In this document: positions 46,180 to 60,094 of the stretch, piece by piece | Layout: each line of letters starts with the position of its first letter | Position numbering within the stretch: the stretch's first letter is position 1 | DNA from: Alopecurus myosuroides | Taxonomy: Eukaryota > Streptophyta > Magnoliopsida > Poales > Poaceae | Direction of reading: 5' to 3' | DNA: 64,000 bases | Assembly: GCA_028641055.1 (NCBI GenBank) | Contig: CM054057.1 | Coordinates: 720,932,310-720,996,309 of the forward strand | Notes under the pieces: generated by a model | What the model was told of the DNA's origin: nothing | What the model saw: only the letters and a program-made list of their open reading frames with translations | Databases searched by the model: none | Program-made: the position numbers and the translations under genes

Positions 46180-49100
46180 ACGATCAAGCCATTTAGTTTA
46201 TATTTTTATATCTTGCATACGAAGTAACTTATTCCTTAGACCATGAGATCATGGCAATCACTAATACCGGAAGGGTGCTTTGATGTCATCAAACGTCACG
46301 TCGTAACAGGGTGACTATAAAGGAGTCGTTGGGTATTCGGAAAGTATTAGTTGAGCCTCATGGATCAAGAGTGAGATTTTTCCATCCAAATGACGGAGAG
46401 ATATACTCTGGGCCCTCTCGGTGATATCACATTGACACCGCTTGCAAGCACGTGACTAGGTCACAAGGATGTCACATCATGGCACGAGTAAAAGAGTACT
46501 TGTCGATAACGAGATCGAAAAAGGTTTGGTTGATACCAATGATCGGATCTCGGACAAGTAAAATATCACGAGACAAAGGGAATTAGTCACAACGTTGTTG
46601 GTTCACACAATCACGAGATTCATCGTTGAATATATAGGATTCATCACGGATCTCCAGATCCCGCTGTTTATTATTGATCGTAGAGGTGTCTCGATCATGT
46701 CTATGTTATTCCAAATCGTAGGGTGACACACTTAAGGTTCGATGACGCATTTGAGAGGATACGGAATATCGGAGAAAAGTTTGGACATCACCGAAATCGT
46801 TTCGGATAAATTTGAAATAGTTCAAGGGGTTTTTGATCAAATGGTTGTTAATAGAATTAACAAATGATTTGAGGTGCTATATGCAAATGTTTGTTAATAG
46901 AATTAGCAAATGCTGAAATAAAGAAATAAAAATGTTTTATTTATTTATTAAAGAAAAACCTTTGGGATTTTGAGTGGGGTTTAAGTGGAGGACGAGTGGG
47001 TGTGAGTGGAGAGTCCACTCACATGAAGAGGGAAGAGGTGGGAGCACCACCATGGGCTGGACGCACCCCCCTTGGGCTGCCTCCCCCTCCCCTATAAAAG
47101 GAGGGGTGAGGGCTCTCCCTCCTCCATGCACTTGGTGTCATCTCCAGCTCCCTCCTCCCGCTGCTTCACCTCATGTTCATGCACGTGGCGAAGCACTGAA
47201 CGAAGTTTTCTTCACCACACCACGCCGTCGTGCTGCTAGAATTCCGAGGGATCCTCTACTTCTGCTTCCCCGCTAGATCGAGGGAAAGGAGGTCGTCATC
47301 AAACCGTACATGTGATCGATCACGGAGGCACCGCCAGATTGCGGTGCACATTTTCTCGGTCTTGAGATTGGTGTGATTACGACTACACCAACAATGAAAT
47401 TCGATCTCGTAGTGTTTAGAGTCTTCGATGGTATGTTTTCTTAAGACCCTCTCTTTGCCCGTTGCTTTCATGTCACGACCCCGGACCCAGAGATATACAT
47501 ACTGTTATGTGCTCCTAGACATGGACCCACAAGGGCTTAAGGGTTACCAGCCCCGGCCGCAACAAACAACGGCAGGCAGACTGGATTCATCGGCACGTAG
47601 TCCGGATCCCCAGTCTACTACTCCTTGTATCCATGCTAGTCATAACCAACTATGCATATCAAAGAGTCCATGAATCGAATGAAACTGAAGGAAACAGGAC
47701 CAAAGCTATACAAATATGCTATGTGTCCAGAAAGTGCAACAACAATCGAGGGTTACTGGGGTTACCTCGCCCCAGGCCGATCACATCGACAGGCGGGCTC
47801 GGACATGGATCATCGGCTCCACAACCCCTCGACTGCGAAAACTATGCAGGCATAGCCAGAACTGTATAACAATGAGCTCGAAACCAACAACCGATCAAAG
47901 CAACACTCTAGACAAAGAAACTTTATTAAACAGGTGATACTAGAGTATAGCTTACAAGCAGAGGTCACACGACCCAACATTACATCAGACAACGGAAGGA
48001 AAATTATGTTGCTAAACAACAAGAACCATAAAGGCCTAAGAGGCCGCAACATAAGGCGACGTCCCAGCCCATAGATTCCAGGCTGCTACCTGGGAACCCC
48101 AAACTACTCGTCGATGTCCACGTTGAATCACCACCGATGGAGTTCTTCTCCTGAACCAAAATTAAGCAAACCTGAGTACGGGAGGTACTCAACAAGACTT
48201 AATTAACCTATTATATATCTGCTATTTCGAAAAGGGTTTCATGAAGGCTGATTTGCGTAAAGCAATCTTTGTTTTCCAAATTGAGGAAGAATAGCACGTC
48301 TCATAGAAGGTTTTCAAAACAGATGAGAAACTTGCTTCTGTAATCATCATCTTTTGATTCCACCAACATCATTTCCCAGCATCTCACATACTATAAGGAT
48401 CACCCCTCCCGGCATCTCCGGGGAGGCACCCTTCAATCATGGTTAACAAGTTTTAGTCATTCCGTTGAAGTTATCTATGATCACAAAATCCGTTGCCAAG
48501 TCGTCCGTAACCGTGGACACGGCTTCTCGAGGAGATTTATCCCTGCAGGGGGTACACTTTACCCACACGTACCATCCGACTCTTAACGCCACATGTACGC
48601 TCGTCCATGGAGCGCGGCAGAGGGTGGCTGGCCACGACCTTTACCTTGCTCGACCCTATCCATGAGTCATCCCAAACAGGGCCACCCCGTCAACAGGGAG
48701 TTGGCCACCTCCTGACGGCACCTGTTCTGTGAGTCGGGAACAAGATCCGTGTACGTCCATCACTTGTCCCGGTCACGCCCTAAGTTTTCTCCAAATCGTT
48801 TTCGGACTCACACGCAGATGGAAAGATCAAACTACGTGACTCATGGACGTGGCCAAACAAGTTAGTTGGTCGAGCGCGGTCTGTTAGGCCCCGCGTGTGG
48901 TTGCACGCTCAGTCTTGGCTTCGAAGGCGAGAACTCGCTCCTAGGGGCATGAACAGGACAAAACGCCACAACCCATTGTGGCCTCACATCCATGCCAGTA
49001 TTTAGTCAAGTTATCAAAGATAATTCAAATCACAACAACCTGACAAAGTAGATTCACGCATTTGACCAGATTCATCAACCATGGATCAGATCACAACTAG

Positions 49101-51065
49101 GCATGGCTAAGAAAGACTCACAGGGTTTAGAGGAGCGCGCACAAACAAACCTATAGCTGCTAGGTGCAGTGGATCAGGATATCTAGGTTATGCAGTAAGT
49201 ATAGGAGAACTCTATCTAAGACCATAAATACTTTGAACCACATGCAATATACGAGATCCAAAACACTTCGAAAACTATATATGAGCAGATAAGAGGTTAT
49301 GCTTGCCTTGGTTATAAGAAAACAAGATAAAGTCTTCAGGAATAAGTGCTTGACTTGTCGGTTAGGATCAAGTATTCACCATTGGATTGCTGGCCTTCTC
49401 TTCGGAGTCACGTTCTACCGAGGGGGAAACAACACCGAAAGAGAGGTAACAATCAACACAGGGCATCGATGCAATGCGCAATATGTATGCATGAGCAGGT
49501 TAATGCACTGAAATAAAGCCCTAAGCATGATCGTTGGCTTGCTAGGGTTCATATGTCAGTTAAACATTTTTACTGAAATTCGCCCGAAATAAACCCCGGA
49601 GGGGGTTTCGGACGGTTATGAAACTGAGTATCATTTTAGTTGCTCAAATGAGTTTGAAAACATCATAAACAAGTTGCATTTGTCATTTTGAGCAATTTGG
49701 TATATAACTTTTAATTTTCTAAATTTTGTGAATAAAAACTTATTTTTCTATTTTAAATGATTAAATAATATTAAATAAAGGTCATTTTTTCAACTTTCTC
49801 AAAAATGTGTGAAAATAACATATTCTTGTAGAGTTTATTTTTCTGAGCATATTGATACCTCATTTTTATTTTTCTGAGGTATAAAAGAATAGTTATTAAT
49901 TATTCAACATTTAGTTATTTCTGGAAATATTAAACAGTAGATATATGACGTCATCATGACGCAGTGATGACCTCATCATCCTCTGTTCTTCACAGAGAGA
50001 GTTCAAATTCGATCGAATTCGTTTGCAATTGAAGGAACAAACTATACAACGAAGAAGAGGAGGTCAAGGGGAGTTGATGGGTGCCAGCGGAGGTCCGAAT
50101 GGCCACCGGAATCCTCGCCGGCGGCGAGCATCCGCAGCGGCGCTCGGTGGCGCACGGCGGCAACGCGATACAGCGGGGGAGAGGTTAAGGCGAGGGCACC
50201 ACGAAGCTCACCACAACGCGGGGAGTCTGATGGAGAGGTCGAGGTAGCGAGGGAAGGTTGGAGGCGGCGACATCGAGCTCGACCACCGGCGGCCGGAGCT
50301 CGGGAAGAACGGCCGATTGCGACGATTGCGGCCTCTCCGGCTCGCAGGAATTGTGGAGGAGGGAGAGGAGACCACGACGGGGAGGGTGGACTGCTCAACG
50401 GGGCAAGGGAGCGACTGGAACGGCGATGCTCGCCGGAGTCCGTACGGTAGGGTTAGGGTTAGGTTCTCAGGGGGAGATACAGAGAAGGAGAGCACGATTG
50501 GGGGAGACCGGGTGAGAGAGGAAGTCACGGGGCTCTCCTTGCCCCTATCCACGCCACGAGGGAAGCAGGACGTGGTGCGGGGGAAGCCGTCGGCGAGTTT
50601 CTGTCCTCCTGGCTGGAGGAAGAAGATGACAAAAGGCATTTTGCGAAAACCCCCAAATATTACTGAATTTTACAAAGGAGTCCATTTCTCTATAAAAACA
50701 GGACATAAACAGGGTTTTTGAGGGCCTTTTTCAAACCGAAAATTTGGCAAAAATCATTTTTGGAAAGCTTATGAAATTTCCAACAACACCTTAACTTGGG
50801 TTGGTGCATTTGAATTATTTTTCAATACCAAATTTTGGAACCCAAATTAAGTACTTTTTGGGAGATTTTCTGAAACCATTTAAATTCACAATTTAAATTG
50901 GTTAAAACATGATTTAAATTTTTGTTTCATGCATGTATGAGATGGACACACACCACACACCCTAATGTATCAAAAATTGGGGTGTTACATTTCATCTCCT
51001 AGATTAGATCTTGGCCTTCGGGTGTCTCGGGCGTAGGATTTTTTTTCTATGCAACAAACTCTTCA
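46180..51065 (+). mobile_element. Copia-type 5' LTR (split by a nested solo LTR)
   Basis: The right boundary is firm: the LTR ends ...ctcttca at 51065, followed by one base and the primer-binding site TGGTATCGGAGCC. The sequence near 46240-46310 (ccatgagatcatgg, gtcatcaaacgtcac, gactataaagg) resembles BARE/Angela-type Triticeae copia LTRs, from memory. The left end is approximate. Without the insert at 47471-50989 the LTR is about 1.4 kb. The following internal region lies at 51066-53477. Confidence 0.6.
47471..50989 (-). mobile_element. 3.5-kb solo LTR, opposite orientation, inside the copia LTR
   Basis: Flanked by the 5-bp duplication TTTCA (47466-47470 and 50990-50994). On the minus strand it starts TGTAACACCCC and ends GGTCGTGACA. 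No internal repeat of the ends, no primer site and no gag/pol frame. Layout mirrors the 4.9-kb element at 21035-25944: AT-rich start, GC-rich leader (50030-50600 with an accctaaccctaac run at about 50447), mixed end. Best read as a solo LTR of a LARD-like family. Confidence 0.75.
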
Positions 51066-51066
51066 G

Positions 51067-51079
51067 TGGTATCGGAGCC
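51067..51079 (+). other. Primer-binding site (initiator tRNA-Met type)
   Basis: TGGTATCGGAGCC, one mismatch from the standard TGGTATCAGAGCC, directly after the LTR end. It is the priming site for minus-strand DNA synthesis in copia elements. Confidence 0.8.
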
Positions 51080-53477
51080 GGATCTATGTGTAGATGATTT
51101 GTAGAGGTAGAACACATAGGTGTATGTGGGCGTTGATGATCATGTTATTGCCTCCTTGAGTATTTTATGATCTTAGTGGTATAGTAGGATGAAGCTGCCC
51201 TAGACTATCTTTACGTGTACTATGTACGCGAGGCCTCTCTCACTTGTGGCTGAGGGGGTGTCCGTTTCTCCTACTATAGTTAAGATCTAATCTACGAAGG
51301 GTTGTTAAAAATATGTTTATCAACCTTGTGGTTCGTGTTCGTAGGTATGAACGGTTCTATCCTCGAAAGACCAAGCCACGTAAATATGCAAAAATAAATT
51401 AGAGACGTCTAACTTGTTTTTGCAAGGCATGTGATGTGATATGGTCAATGTTAACAATTTGATGTATGAGATGATATCTTTTGTAAATTATTGACATACT
51501 GGCGGGAGCAATTTGGTTGTCTTATTATTTATGGCATGCGTGTTGTATATCATATCCACGTGATATGTTGTAATTTTGATGGACAATCAAGATGGAGGTG
51601 CCATGGACCTTGGTGCCATGCCGGTGGAATGATGGAGATCATACCATGATGCACAAGATGGAGATCAAGTGCAAGAAGGACCATATCATATCACATTATC
51701 CATGCATGTGATGTTAATCCTTTTATGAATCTTGTTTGGATTATATCACGATGGTAGCATTATAAGATAATCCCTCTCACTTAATATCAAGATAATAATG
51801 TGTTCTTCCTTAGTATGCACTATTAAGAAAGTTCGTCGTTTCGAGACACCACGTGATGATCGGGTGTGACAGACTCAACGTTCGCAGACAACGGGTGCTG
51901 ACGAGCCTAGCATGTACAGACATGGCCTCGGAACACACGCAATACTACGATTCTACTTGGCGAGCCTAGCATGTACAAAATTGGCCTCGAAACACGTAAC
52001 CGAAAGGTAAAGCATGAGTCATATGGACGATATGATGAACATGTCGATTTTCGCCTTTGCAGCTACATCATCTCACGTGATGATCGGTTTTGGTGTAGTG
52101 AATTTGGTTTGTGTAATCACTAAAACGACTAGAGGGATGTTGTTTTTGAGTGAGAGTTCATGTAGTAATTTTGAATTAACTTGAACTTATTTTATCATGA
52201 ACAACCAATCAATGTGAATTTGCACAAACCGTAGTATGCATTGGCATCCACAAACTACCTTACACTTAGATTATTAATTGAGATATAACTATTATGATCT
52301 GGTAAAACCATTTAAGATTGGAAACGTATTAGCGAAATTTAAAATTGAGTCCTATTGTAGATTTTTGGTATTTCTTACCTAGCTCCATATGGTTAATGAT
52401 TAAATTATCTAGAGAGCAAATAATTCCTACTTAGAATCCAATGTCATGCTTGCTTCCGTAATACTTTATCTTCAAAATTATGTTTTGTTGATCAAGGTAT
52501 TTTAGGAACCGAAAAGAATTGTTTTGAGAAACAATGAAGTGAAAGATATATTGATATCTAGAAAATTATTTGTAGCAACATGACTGAGTATAATTTAGCG
52601 TGACAATGTGTGCTTATATTATTTGAATATATGCAATGATTGAAGATGCTAGGCATTTGAATCTTCCAAGAAGTTGGGCGCTAATATTATCCTCCAAAAT
52701 TATTCCCTTCTAGATATAGTAGCTTTATCACAAAATTGTTATGATGGTATGGATTAAAAGTATGGTTTAAATAGTTTACCTTACTTGAGGATTGCTAAGA
52801 GTGGAATCCGGAAGAATGCTATTAATATGGTAATATTAGTACAACAATCAAACTCAAAGTACGACTCAATGGGTGATAGTATATGACTAACACGCCAAGG
52901 AAAATGTGCTAGTACGACTAGCATTGTTTGATGTTGAATGATTCTTCTATAAAGAAAAGGGAATATTGAAAATAGAATTAAAAAAGGTATATGGCAAAAA
53001 AGAAGATAACTGGAAAAGTCCAGCTCAGGAGTATATGCTTGATATACAAGTTATAGATGTATTACTAGGTATTTTGGGTATTTTGATACCAGATTGGTTG
53101 GTGTGAGTTTTCATACAAAGCAACACAATGCAAGAAATACAAGGGCCTAAAAGGAACTAGTAGTATATGTAGAATCGATTATGACAAGAACAGAAATAAA
53201 GTGTTATTGTGTTCATTGTCTTATCGAACCAAACATTCAAGATTTATTTTAAGAACTTAATAAGTTGTTATTTTGTTCCGATCTTTTGTGAGAACAAATA
53301 AGACTGTTCAAACTATTACCATATTCCATAATTGATGGATGTGTTTAATATAAATCGTGTTGGTAAAGTAAACATCTGTAAGACTAAATGCTAAACGTTG
53401 CAAGACGTAAAAGAATTTCACTTAAATCGTGACAACACCATTTTAGTTCATATGGGAAAGGAAAACATGAAGGAACT
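51080..53477 (+). mobile_element. Degraded copia-type internal region
   Basis: Follows the primer site; no gag or pol frame survives. Near 51850-52190 there are phrases such as cacgtgatgatcgggtgtgac and gacgagcctagcatgtac, the latter in two tandem near-copies, that I associate with Triticeae copia internal DNA. The remainder is AT-rich. The region is cut at 53477 by the Athila-like insertion, and its continuation would lie beyond the window. Confidence 0.5.
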
Positions 53478-55144
53478 TGATTGCTGGTAGAGTTGACGAG
53501 GGAGTGGTTGCTTCTTGATGACGATTAACTCCCCTTCAACGTCACCAAAAATTTTGCTGCTATGGATCGTGTGTTGGAAACCCCAATAGGAGGGTGTGAT
53601 GAGTGCAGCGGTAAGAATTTCCCTCAGTTAAGAACCAAGGTTATCAATCCAGTAGGAAAAAGAGGATCTTCGGAAGGTTGATGCCACTAACGGTGGTGAT
53701 AGCGCCTAACCGGTGTCAGCAACAACGCGGAACCTGCACACAACACAACCAAAATACTTTGTCCCAACGGTACAGTGAGGTTGTCAATCTCCCCGGTCTT
53801 GCTGAAAACAAAGATTAGTCGTATAGTGTGGAAAATAGTGTATGCTTGCAGTAAGTAAAGAAAGCAGGAAATTGTAGTGGTTTGTTTAACAGTGTAGGAA
53901 AATGGACCGGGGTTCATAGTATCACTAGTGGTGTCTCTCCATAAAAGATAGCATGCTGGGTGAACAAATTACAGCTAGGCAATTAGCAAATAAAGGTTGC
54001 ACCGTAGTGCACATTCACGACATGATGACTACTATGATATTTAGTGCGGGCATTACAACAATATACATAGAACGTAATCCAACTGCATCTATGACTAATA
54101 ATCCATCCTCAGGTTATCATCCGAACCCCCTTAGGTATTAAGTTGCAAGCAACAGATAATCGCATTAAGCAATGTGTGTAATGTAAGCAATGATTGTGCA
54201 TGCGGGCACTCACACCGGTGTTTTCTCCCTAGTGGCAACAACAAATCCTCCACCGTCATGTTTCTGTCACTCGAGCACGGGCGAAAAGGATGCATGAACC
54301 CACTATCGAGCATAAATACTCCCACTTGGAGTCACTAGCAACTACTTTGCCACAGAAACCACTAGCAACGGAAAGCATGCAAGATCACAAATAACATATG
54401 CAATAAATAGTATAATCAACTTGGCCTAAGTTCAATATTTATCAGATCCCAGCAAACACAGCAAATAGAATTACATAAGAACAATCTCGATCATGTTAGG
54501 AAGCTCACGATATCTAAACATTGATGCATAGGAGGAGAAGACAACCATCTAGGTACTGCTATGGATCCGTAGTCCAAGGATGAACTACTCACGCTTCACT
54601 CTAGAGGCAGGCATGGTGATGAAAAGGCCTCCGGTGATGATATCCTCTCCGGCAGGGTACCGGGAGACAGCTTCAGAACCCCCCTGATTTAGGGTTGACA
54701 ATGACGGCGGCTGCGGAAATTTTCGGGGATTTTTGATCAGGTGCTTAGGGTTTTCCCTCGGAGGGGATTAAATAGGTGAAAGGTCAAAGGCGATGGAGCC
54801 CTGGGGGGCCCACACCACCCCCGGCGCGGCCAAAGGGGGGGGGGGGCGCCACCCCATGGTGTGGGCCCCCTGAGGCCCCTCTCCGGGTCTCTTCGGGACT
54901 CCGTGGAACCTCCGGGAATTCTAAGACTTCCAGGCTTCGAATTTTCCAATTCTGAGAAAACTTCCAGAACAACTTTTCTGAAACTAAAAACAACAGAAAA
55001 CATGGAACTGGCTCTGTGGCATCTTGTCAATAGTTTAGTCCAGAAAATCGATAAAAATGACATAAAGAAGGGAGAAAACATGTATCAATTGGCATAATAT
55101 CATCATGAAATATCAGAAATTATAGATACGTTTGAGAAGTATCA
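53478..55144 (-). repeat. 3' LTR of the Athila-like element (complete, 1.67 kb)
   Basis: Minus start TGATACTTCTCAAACGTATC at 55144; minus end at 53478. Bases 53478-54108 align with 60095-60719 of the partial 5' LTR with scattered differences. It contains a GC-rich stretch with a G/C homopolymer run (54780-54930). A decayed PBS-like sequence is at 53529-53547. Confidence 0.85.
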
Positions 55145-57953
55145 AGCATCCCTATTCTTAGTTCCTACTTATCCTCGAGTAGGTAAACGATAAACAAAAT
55201 AATTTCTGGGGTGACATGCTACCACACAATCTTGATCATAAAAATGTAAAAGCATATGTAAGCTGAGATCATAATTTTTTTAACACAAACATGATAAATA
55301 GAACTTTAATAATAAAGCATATCAATCACATTGCATCATGAGAAGTACCTCAAATAAAAGATCATGAATAACAATGCAAAGAAAGATATACGTTTGTTTC
55401 AAGTATAGAGAAAACATGGCAAAGTGATATTTCGCTAGTCCTGAAGAGTGGGGCAAAACATAAATGCCAGGACACCTTCAAAGTTCATGAGGAAGACTAG
55501 AACAAATAATTTGAGAACAAGCAATAACACATCATGAATCAATTAGTAATGTTTCTGGGACAAATGCCCATAGAACCCAGAGTGGCAAAAATGCTCTCTC
55601 AACTGTGCATAAAGTTAGAAGGTGGAGACTCAACATAAAAGTAAAAGAAAGGCCCTTCGCAGAGGGAAGCAGGGATCATTCATGTGCTAGAGCTTTTATT
55701 TTATTAAACAGAGGTATTTAAAAGTTTGACACTCCTCCCATCCATCTTTCACAAACCATGGCTAACCTAATCCTCGGGTGCCTGCCAACAATCACATTCC
55801 ATGGAGGAGTGTCTATATTTTGGAAGATGTATGCTAATGTCAACGAATGGTAAATAGAAAATACAGTACGTCACAATCCAACTATATTTCACAAGAGCGG
55901 ATCCCATATGAAGGACGCAACTGGTATAGAAGGTCATCCATCTTTCTCTTTTGTTTACACAATTATGCTTTGACTGATAAATCAGGGGCAAAAATAGTGA
56001 AGAGATTTTGTGTGTATTAATTTGGGGTTGGGCACCCCGCTGCCAGCTCTTCTATCATTTGGATAAGCGGATGAAGCCACTAGTCCAGGGTGTGAAATCC
56101 AATCAACAAGTGAGATAAAGATTCTCTATTTACGTCCTCATGAGCAAACACAGGAACACAAAGCAGGAGTAATTTTGAAGGTTTTAAAGGTAACACATGA
56201 GCAATTTACTTGGAGTGGGAGTTAAATACCACATGTAGGTAGGTATGGTGGACACAATGGTAAAACTTGGTTTTAGGGAGTTGAATGCACGAGTAGGATT
56301 CCATACTCAGTACAGGTGGAGGCTAGCAAAAGACTGGGAGCAACAAATCAAGAGAGCATAAGAGCCATAATCAAAGCATAAGAGGTATCACAAGTTCCAA
56401 AACTAAATGATTATAGAGGCTATTAGTGACTGGTTCATAGTCATAAACATGGTGTGAGAATGCGCCAAGTCAACCAAATTAAACATTCGAAAGAGAATAC
56501 CATAAATTTATGCTTCAGTTTGACAAGAACAACTCATGAATCTTTCAATGGCACATTAAACACTCTCGGCTATTTGAGGCTAATCATACTACTCAATGAC
56601 CACAAGGCTTTAAAACTAAAATAACATCTATCATGATACGAAAAAGTTCTAGCCACAGTCTATACAACCTTCTACTTGCACCATTAAAAATTCTACTTCA
56701 AGCAGCAGTTTCTTCTCCCAACAAGCACCATACAAGATATGTTTTAACAAAAATACTCTTCATGATACAGCAAGCAAACATGAGAGAACTGACATAACAC
56801 TACTAGAACTAACAACTCTTAGATAAGAGATGCATGCAAAACAGGAGCTAAATAAATGCAGCAGCCAGACAAAGATTAAGAATACAAAGTATTCCCATGA
56901 AAAAAGCGGAGCTTGTCACTGTCCAATAAAAGGAATGTTGGGGTCCAACCAAGCTTAATTAAAAAATAAAAACAAACTAAAATAAAAATAAAAGACGCTC
57001 CAAGTAAAGCACATAAGATGTGATTGAATAAAAGTATAGTTTCACTAAAAGTGACCTGATAATTTATCGATGAAGAAGGGGATGCCTTGTGCATCCCCAA
57101 GCTTAGACGCTTGATTCTTCTTGGAATTTGCTGGGATGTACCTCCGGGGAATCCCCAACCTTAGGATTTTCACTCTTCTTGATCACGTAAAATCATCCTC
57201 TTCTCTTGACCCTTGAAAACTTCCTTCACACCAAACTTCTCACAGCCTTCATTAGCAACGTTAGTGCAATCGAAATAATAAATTCACATGGTTCAGTTTC
57301 ATCACAAGCCTAACACTCATAAACACATTAGCTACTGTCACAACTTCTTTGAAAACTCTTTTTCTCAAAAGAACACCAAAAGAAAGAGATTAAGATGCAA
57401 GTGCAATTATTGGCAGAAATCTGTCAAAACAGGACAACAGGGAAAGATGATCTTTTTCGAAAATCTTCTGTTGCTCAAATCAAAAATTGGTCCACTAAGA
57501 TAGCCCAGGGTTACGCTCAAAAACTCAGGTCATTTTGAATTCTGTGATTTTATACGAATTTAACAATGGACAGCATAAATCTGTTTTCTGCGCAGAAATC
57601 CGAAATATAGTCTCAACTTTCCACTAGAGGATTTACTTGGCTCAACAAAGACACAAAAGAAAAGATACAACGGGGTTGATAAGGAAATAGAAAACACCCA
57701 GGTGCAATGAAAACAAAAGAAAATGAAGGAAAACGGGTTGAAAATGGAGAAATAAAATGGGTTGTCTCCCGGTAGCGCTTTTCTTTAACACCTTTCAGCT
57801 AGGCATAGAAAGCAACTCAAGTATTTTCAAGTGAAGAAGCATCAACATAATAACTTGCTCTAGTAAAAGAGTGAAAAGGTAGCTTCATTCTCTTTCTAGG
57901 AAAGTGTTCCATACCTTTCTTGAACGGGAATTGATATTTAATACTCCCCTCTT
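55145..57953 (-). other. Long non-coding 3' region of the Athila-like element
   Basis: No gag/pol/env frame. Blocks at 55440-56290 match 62330-63060 of the second element (for example ggcccttc.cagagggaagca and tgtgtattaatttgggg.tgggcacc), so the two elements share this region. Its conservation between families suggests a packaging or RNA-level role, as inference. The Athila env-like position would be here, but no signal or membrane-type frame convinces. Confidence 0.6.
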
Positions 57954-59901
57954 TCATATCAATAACAGCACCAACAGTTCAAAGAAAAGTCTTCCCAAAA
58001 CAATAGAACAAGAATCATTGCATTCAATGTTCATAACAACAAAATCAATAGGGACAAGGTTATTTTTTAACCATAATAAGAACATCATCAATTCTACCAA
58101 AAGGTTTCTTCTTAGCATTATTAGGAAGATGAACATCCAAATAACAGTGTTCCAACGGTGGTAGATCAAGCATATCATAAATCTTTTTAGGCATAACAAA
58201 GATACTAGCACCAAGATCACACAAATAATTTCAATCAAAATCATTTAGTTTTATCTTAATGATGGTCTCCAACCATCATCTAATTTCCTAGGGATAGATG
58301 TTTCAAGTTTCAGCTTTTCTTCTGTAACTTTCATGAGAGCATTGGTAATATGTTTAGTAAAGGACATATTCATGGAACTAGCATTGGGACTTGTAGGAAG
58401 CTTCTGTAGGAACATGATAACTTCAGAGATATTCCAATCATAAAAATCAAAATTATTACCATCAAAAGTAATGGGACCATTATCTCCCACATCTCTAAAA
58501 ATTTCAGCACTTTTATCAGAGCAATTTCAGCAATTTGAGGCAATTTAGCACGTTTCACCGAAGGGGTGGAGACTTTGTTAACACCAACTACTTTACCATT
58601 GATAGTAGGAGGTTTACTAGCACTTGGAGCTTCAGATTTACTAGTGGTGGTGATAGTGCAAACTCTAGCAATATTATTCTTTTTAGCCAATTCATCTTCC
58701 TTTCCCACCTAGCAGGTAATTCAGCCATCAACCTAACATCATTATCAATTTGAACTTGGATGTCATTCAAAGTTTTACTTTCTTTAACATCATGTGGCAA
58801 AACCTTCTGTATTAGAAAATCAACATCAGTAGCTAAGCTATCTACTTTAGAGGCAAGAACATCTATTTTACCAAGCTTTTCCTCAACAGATTTATTAAAA
58901 GCAGTTTGTGTGCTAATAAACTCTCTAAGCATCTTTTCAAGATCAGAGCTAGATATTTTGTTATTATTGTAGGAATTTCCATAAGAATTACCATAACCAT
59001 TATTAGGAGGATAGGGCTTATAATTGTTTCCACCAAAATTATTTCTATAAGAATTGTTGTTAAAATTATTATTTCTAATAAAGTTCACATCAACATGCTC
59101 TTCTTGAGAAACCAAAGAGGCTAAAGGAATATTATTTGGATCAACTTGAGCTTTACCATTAACTAGCATAGACATAATAGCATCAAGCCTTTCACTTAAA
59201 GAGGAGGTTTCCTCAACAGAATTTACCTTCTTACCTTGTGGAGCTCTCTCAGTGTGCCACTCTGAATAATTTATCATGATACCATCAAGAATCTTTGTTG
59301 CATTGCCCAAAGTGATGGACATAAAGGTACATCCAGCAGCTGAATCCAATAGGTTCCTTGAGGAGAAATTCAGTCATGCATAAAAGATTTGTATCATCAT
59401 CCAAGTAGTCAGTCCATGAGTGGGACAATTCTTCACCATAGTTTTCATTATTTCCCAAGCTTTAGCAACATGTTCATTATCAAACTGTTTAAAATTCACT
59501 ATATCACTACTCAGGGATATAATATTAGCAGGAGGATAATATTTTCCAATGAAAACATTTTTACACTTAGTCCATGAAACAATACTATTTCTAGGCAAAG
59601 ATAGCAACCATTCTTTAGCTCTTCCTCTCAAAGAGAAAGGAAATAATTTCAGTTTAATAATATCTCCATCCACATCTTTATATTTTTGCATCTCACATAG
59701 TTCCACAAAATTATTAAGGTGTGCAACAACATCATCACTACTAACACCAGAAAATTGCTCTTTCATAACAAGATTTAATAAAGCAGGTTTAATTTCATAG
59801 AAAGCAGCAGTAGGAGCAGATGGAGCAATAGGTGTGCAAATAAAATCATTGTTGTTTGTGCTAGTGAAGTGACACAACTTACTATTCTCAGAGGCACTCA
59901 T
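57954..59901 (-). pseudogene. Athila-like gag and protease remnant
   Basis: Gag starts MSASENSKLCHF at 59901. The capsid-type core includes VVAHLNNFVELCEMQK, LKLFPFSLRGRAKEWL and YYPPANI. A TGA at 59374 sits where a Gly codon is expected (…IFYA-stop, then LDSAAGCTFMS in the same frame). Next come an Asn/Tyr/Gly-rich stretch (NNSYRNNFGGNN) and a coiled-coil-like SSDLEKMLREFISTQ. The frame changes near 58710 and again near 58380-58490. Near 58200-58220 a third frame holds CDLGASI, the aspartic-protease active-site motif, followed at 57954-58090 by VPIDFVVMNIEC and SIVLGR. Nothing of pol follows. Gag would form the particle; here it is broken. Confidence 0.8.
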
Positions 59902-60066
59902 TTTAGTAAAATAAAAGCAAGCAAATAAATAACATCTATAAAGTAAACTAATTTTTTTTTGTGTTTTTGATATAAAGAAGCAAAACAAGGCAAAAAATAA
60001 AAAACAAGACAATAACAAAATAAAGAGGTTGAGAGTGAGAGACTCCCCTTGGCAGAAGACTTCTTT

Positions 60067-60085
60067 CTCCCCGGCAACGGCGCCA
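60067..60085 (-). other. Primer-binding site (tRNA-Asp type)
   Basis: TGGCGCCGTTGCCGGGGAG on the minus strand, nine bases after the LTR end. Typical of Athila and related gypsy elements. Confidence 0.85.
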
Positions 60086-60094
60086 GAAATTACT

